Shown: positions 59,030 through 64,000 of the stretch, piece after piece | Layout of the letters: each line of letters begins with the position of its first letter | Numbering within the stretch: position 1 is the stretch's first letter | Origin: Monosporascus cannonballus | Lineage: Eukaryota; Ascomycota; Sordariomycetes; Xylariales | Assembly (NCBI GenBank): GCA_004154925.1 | Contig: QJNS01000038.1 | Location: forward strand, 248,001-312,000 | Direction of reading: 5' to 3' | Length of the DNA stretch: 64,000 nt | Program-made: the position numbers and the translations under genes | The notes under the pieces: generated by a model | Databases searched by the model: none | Told to the model about the DNA's origin: nothing | What the model saw: the letters and a program-made list of their open reading frames with translations, nothing else

Positions 59030-59540
59030 TTTTGCAAATCCTGTCGACATAGTAGCTTGTTTTTATTGCGAACGAAAGAAGCTAAAATGTAAATTGTCGA
59101 AAGATAACTTTTTCGTTATTCGTCCTATATTAAAAATAATTAATATAATTATAACGTACGAGATTTAAGCCTAGAATAACTATAACGGATTATTACTTAA
59201 TATCGAAAACTTAAGTTAAAATTGGAGGTCGTCAAAAAAGATATTAACCAGGTTAATATTCATTTATGCCGTTTGCGTAAGTAAAAAAAATATAATATAA
59301 CAAAATAATAAAAGCTGTATTCCGTGATATCGATAATCTGGAGGAGTTGGAAAAGTTAAAGCGTCAAGAAAAACAGGTTGAACTGGAGGCCGTTAAGGCC
59401 ATATTAGCAAAGGCCGCGCCTTTTTTTAATTAGTTCAACCTTGAATCCACCGATTAGTCGTTTATTGATTAAGAGACCTTTAACCCCGCTAACTTCGGCG
59501 TTGCTAGTAAAAGTTCTTTAATAGGCGCTGGGCGCCAATA
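59030..59540 (+). pseudogene. Antisense ORF of retroelement B: cysteine-cluster protein
   Basis: The counterpart of 52,060-52,600, placed between the 3' LTR and the end of pol on the opposite strand to pol. It begins with a Cys-rich piece (CFYCERKKLKCKLSKDN at about 59,056). There follow a Lys/Arg-rich stretch (ISICRLRKWKK at about 59,261) and a helical stretch near 59,335-59,410 (about LEELEKLKRQEKQVELEAVK once read across a gap). More indels and stops than copy A, so the frame has to be switched. Shared position and layout in two independent copies support a real ancestral gene of the element. Confidence 0.5.
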
Positions 59541-62500
59541 AGATTTATGGCGGGTTCCTAGATATTTTCAGAATCCGAGTACTTTTTCCACTTAATTAAA
59601 TATTAAGTAAATCCGTTTTGTTTTCGTATATCGAGGATTTTCTTAATTTCGTATATTTATTTATCTTTTATTTTTATATTATTTTATATCGTATGTATTT
59701 TAATCATATTTATTATTGATTTAAATTAAAAAATATAAAAAACTTAAATAAAGCTTAACTTTTAGTAAAAATTCTAATTAATAATTATTTTCTAAGATTT
59801 TTTGACAATTTTATATAAACCGATATATTTAAACTCAAGTTGTTTATTAGGTTGTTTTATTTAAATATTTTTAGTAATAAGGAAAACTATTTTTTTTGAA
59901 AATTTATCCTTTTAACTTTTTCTAATTATAATATTTATTTATTTAATTACGTACGATTTTTATTTTTATTTTTATTTTTTAATATAATTATCGTAACTAT
60001 TTTAACGTAAAAATTATTTTAATATTAATTGGATTATTAACATGTATTTTTTATACACTTTTAAAATAAAACCACACTTTACTTTTATAAATATTATTTT
60101 AATATTTTTATAGTAATTAATATTATAAGTTAATTAAATAATAAATACTTTTTTAATTTAGTTATTTTGTTCGTAATTAATATAATATTTTAAATAAGTT
60201 TTTAAATTTTAGTTCGTTTTATTAATTTATTTATTTATTTGGGGTTTATAAACGTTAAATAATTTATGCTTTGAGCCGATTTACGTTATAAAGCCTTATT
60301 AAAATTTTAATTCAAATATCGATTTTAAGTTTAAAATAATTTTTATTAATAATCCGTATATGTTAAAAATATGTTTAAAAAATATATGCTATCTATTCGG
60401 TACTTATATCCTTATAGTATAATAAAAATTGGAAAGATTTCGTAAATCGATTAATAATAACGAAAATGCTATCGTAATATATTTCCGTAATTGGATTTTT
60501 TAATATAAAAAATTTAATAATAAAGTCGAATATAACTAAATACTATAATCGTTTTGCAATTAGTAATAATTATAATTCTCCGCATGGCTTATGTCGTCGA
60601 ATTTTCGTTTTGGCGCAAATATCGTATTACTATATAAATTTTTATAGTGTTAAATTTATTTTAAAAAAGGAATATATGCATTAAAGCCATTTTAAGATTT
60701 TGTAAATCTCTAGATATCCGTATATTTAATTTTCGTATATATTTCGTTCTAAATCCTTTTGGTATTTTTTTGAAATTTGTATTTTGTCTGTTTTTTTTAG
60801 TTTTTTGGAAAATTCTTATTATATTACTAGATTTTCTAATATATATCGAAAAGTACTGCCCGAATTATCGTAATCTGTTATAAATATAAATATCTCTTTA
60901 TAATGATATTAAAAATTATATAACTAATTTTAACTAATTTTTTTAAAGATTTGGTCACTTATTTAAAACGTTTGCTTTATTATTTTTTAAACTTTTCTTA
61001 TAGATAATAACGAAATCGAAATATGCCAAATTTTCCGCATAACGAAATTATTATCCGGTAAATTTTTTAATTATAATAAATCGGGTAAAATTTTATTAAT
61101 TCGTATAAACCTTAATTTAATATAAGCTTTTTTAAAGAAATACTTAGATTTTCGGAATACCATAATAATAGTTATAAATTCTTTATTTAAAATATCGTAA
61201 TTAAATTCGGTTTTTTTAAATTTATATTAAAAGAATATAATAAGGTGCATTTTGCCTTAATTATTTCGTTATTTAATTATTATGCCTAATACATAATCCG
61301 AAATATCGGTATTTAATTTAATAAAATAATTTAAATTGTACATAATTAATATTAATTCGTTAATAATCGTATTCTTAATATTTTAAAATGCTTTTTTTAT
61401 TTCGAACGTTTATTTAAACTTTTTTTTCGTAAGGTTTATTAGGGGTAAAATTATTTTTCTAAAATTCCAATTAAATTTCTTATAATACTTAACGAATTTA
61501 AGAAATACCTATATCTTTTTAATTATTATTAATATTTGTTATTTTATAATTATAACGATTTTTTAAGGTTTATTCTAATATATTCTGAGATAATAATATA
61601 TTTATTTTATTTTATTTCCTGTACGTAAAATTAATTTTTTTTTCTGCGTTAATAACTAATTTTGCATTTTATAAAACTTGAAAAATTTTATAAACGTATC
61701 CTGTATATAATTTTTTCGTTTTTTAAAAAAATAAGAATATCGTCGAGGTAACAAACGACGAAAATATCGAGATATTTTTGTAATATATAATTAATTATCC
61801 GTTAAAAAGTTGCTAATACGTTTGTAAATTCTTTTAATGTTACTAAGAACTTAAATAATCCGTATTTTATTTTAAAGGCCGTTTTATATTGATATTCTTT
61901 TTTAATCTTAATAAAGTTATATTTATTTTTAAAATCGAACATTATAAATTATATAATTACGTAAAAATCGGTTTTTTATTTCTGTAGTTAAAGGTGATAA
62001 TATTAGATTTTTAATATAGTACCGTTTAATTATCGATAATTAATTATAAGTCGTAATTTTCCGTTTTTTTTGTTACGAAAAATATAAGATACTTTATTAA
62101 TAATTTCGAAAATCGAATTCATTATTTTATAATCGATTTTCTAAGTGTTTTTTAAAAATACGTAATTCGTTTTTATTAAAATTATATATAAGGTAAAACT
62201 TTGTCGAAAATCTTTTCTTAAGCATTATTTTATAATTTTATTCGTTATGTTTTAATAATTTCATATCAAGCGCCTTTTTGAAATATTATTCGTATTTATG
62301 ATATTATGGCAATATATTAATTAGTTTTTTGATTTTTAGGGCTGCTTTTTTAAATCGTTATTTAGTTACTTTAGTTTCGTTTTAATTATAATAACGATAC
62401 GTTATATTTTTCTTTGATATTTATTTTTTTATATATTTTGTCCCTTTCGGTAATAAGGTTTCTATCGTATCTTTATGCTTGTATTCGTTGTTATTTTCGA

Positions 62501-63300
62501 TCGAATATTAAGATCTTAATTTTTTTATCCGTTAATAAGATATGAGGTAAATTTTATCTAGCTAATCTTTTTATTAATTAAAATTCCATACTAGCGTATG
62601 TATAATAATTCTAAGACTATATTATAATTTTTATATAAAATAATATCGAAATTAATTATCTAGTATCGTCCTTAGATAAAAATCTCGAAATAATTAATTT
62701 CGCGTATAATTTTCTTGTTATCGTAAGAGAATTTCTAATTTTCGGTAATGGTTATTATATAAGGGTTTAATTTATATATTTATAAGCATTTAAACTTATT
62801 ATTTATATTTAATGTAATATAATTTCTGCCTAAAATATCGTATATCTAAAATAATAAGATTATTAATGGTTTTTATTATCGCGTTTAAAGCTTTTTTAAG
62901 AATATCTTTTAATTTCTTTATATTTCGTTATTTTACGGCTTTTTTATAGATAACCTTTTTTTTAATTTCGATTTGAATTTGTCGAATTTTATTTATATTT
63001 CTATGTTTAACGCGTTATGCTTTTATATTTATTGTTATTACGGGCGTATTATTTTTTCAAATTATATTAATTTTTGGAATTTCGTTACAATTTATTTTCG
63101 TATTATGTAAAATGTTTTTTATAGTTTGGATTATGTGCTATTATATATTATATTAATTATTATTTTTACGCGTTTTTAGATATTAACGTATTTTTTAATA
63201 ACTTCTTTTCGTAAAGGTTTATAATAAATTATAATTAGAAATAAAAATCTATAATAACGTTTTAGTAATATATTTTTAATATGTGTTGAATTAACTGTTT
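59541..63300 (-). pseudogene. Retroelement B pol, RIP-degraded
   Basis: Homologous to the pol of A with an offset of about 6.93 kb. The RT box at about 61,738-61,758 reads VVCYLDDILIF with the canonical YLDD. The RNase H region at about 61,114-61,210 parallels that of A. The integrase region is expected at about 60,360-60,540 by collinearity. Stops in all frames. The preserved YLDD here against FDD in A shows that the two copies decayed separately. Confidence 0.82.
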
Positions 63301-64000
63301 TTTATTTATTAATTATATTATTAGTAATAATAAAAAGGGTGTTTTTACGGATGTTATTTTTTTTTCGGGCCAACTTTTTGTTTCGACCAATTATTAAATA
63401 TTTTCTAAGATTATAGATCGAAAATATCGATATTATTATTTATCGTTTTTATTATTTTCGATACGGTTTGAAAAATTAAATCTTTTATAATACATACGAG
63501 TAATCCGTTCGTAAATATATTATTTTTATTTTTCGTAATCGGAATATTTTTATTGTTAATAATATATAGCGTGTATTTTGCCGTATCGATCAAAGGTTCT
63601 CAAACAATTTTTCTTTATTTAATCTTAATATTCCCGTAATTATCCTTATAATTTTTCGTATTATATCTGTAATGTTTATTAAATTAATTTCTTAGCTTTG
63701 CTTATTCCTTATTGGACTTTTCGCCATAAATGGCCTGGTATATAATTAAGCCAAATTATATTACTGGACTTGTTTTCGTTTTTTTGGTTTTTTCTTGATT
63801 ATTTTTTAGGTACGGGTTTTCAATTATTTTAATCGGTTTTTTAGATATCTTGTATTATATTGCCTTATATCCCATTTTGCTGTAATTAAAATATTCGGTC
63901 TGGTTCCAGTTCTTTTTGTAAATAGCCCTTAGTTCCATAAGTTCTGGTTCCGTGCCGTAAAAAGTGTTATTACGTCGAAAAGCGCTAATATTAGCCGTAT
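63301..64000 (-). pseudogene. Retroelement B gag region, cut by the window end
   Basis: A zinc-knuckle remnant at about 63,851-63,895 on the minus strand reads YFNYSKMGYKAI, the same knuckle as element A with Cys, His and the final Trp/Cys codons lost. The rest of gag and the 5' LTR lie beyond position 64,000. Confidence 0.65.

Noticed and set aside
39990..64000. Interpretation as a regional centromere
   Set aside because: AT-rich, RIP-mutated retroelement clusters can be centromeric in filamentous fungi, but identical-looking isochores occur elsewhere. CENP-A mapping would be needed.

Overview
The window comes from a filamentous ascomycete (Pezizomycotina). The evidence is short spliceosomal introns of about 46 to 130 nt with GTRNGT-like donors, the gene families present (calnexin, a CorA-like transporter, ethanolamine kinase, MSH5, EMC5, GPI-anchored CFEM-like proteins, an F-box gene, a DUF6536 membrane protein), and a sharp split into a normal-composition gene-bearing part (1 to about 39.7 kb) and an extremely AT-rich part (about 40.0 kb to the end). 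The AT-rich part has the look of repeat-induced point mutation (RIP): dense TpA, few CpA or TpG, and transposon reading frames full of stops.

Gene-bearing part. 1-5.4 kb holds no gene I can support. At 5.4-7.3 kb lies an F-box-type gene broken by frame changes. At 9.2-10.5 kb (minus) is an ethanolamine kinase, at 11.7-13.9 kb (minus) a six-exon CorA-like transporter, and at 15.1-15.5 kb a decayed GNAT acetyltransferase. A 173-bp inverted-repeat element (15.9-16.1 kb) sits just upstream of a GPI-anchored CFEM-like protein (16.3-17.3 kb). Then follow calnexin (18.7-20.6 kb, minus), methylthioribulose-1-phosphate dehydratase (22.2-23.1 kb), a second GPI-anchored Ser/Thr-rich protein (23.4-24.1 kb, minus), a HAD phosphatase with a 9-nt first exon (27.4-28.3 kb, minus), EMC5 (28.9-29.4 kb), meiotic MSH5 (29.9-33.1 kb) and a DUF6536 multi-pass membrane protein (34.2-37.3 kb). 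Degenerate copies of one dispersed repeat lie at 7.57 and 37.37 kb.

AT-rich part. A 625-bp element with 24-bp terminal inverted repeats (39,212-39,836) stands at the boundary. 40.0-51.5 kb is degraded sequence I cannot assign, with one GC-normal 166-bp foldback element at 50.7 kb. From 51.57 kb there are two related Ty3/gypsy-type LTR retrotransposons in the same (minus) orientation. Element A (51,574-58,346) has both LTRs. Element B (from 58,481) runs off the window. Gag zinc knuckle, RT, RNase H and, in element A, integrase and the pol 3' end can be read through RIP-type stops on the minus strand.

Most interesting points. Both retroelements carry, between the 3' end of pol and the 3' LTR, a remnant open frame on the OPPOSITE strand. 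It encodes a cysteine-cluster/basic coiled-coil-like protein. The LTRs also carry period-35/36 tandem repeats at the same place but of unrelated sequence. The surviving C residues in the isochore are strongly biased to CpG, suggesting mutation that spared CpG. Functionally, the gene part is mostly housekeeping: ER folding and membrane insertion (calnexin, EMC5), phosphatidylethanolamine synthesis (ethanolamine kinase), methionine salvage, cell-surface proteins and meiotic recombination (MSH5). An apparently intact MSH5 fits a lineage with a sexual cycle, which RIP requires.
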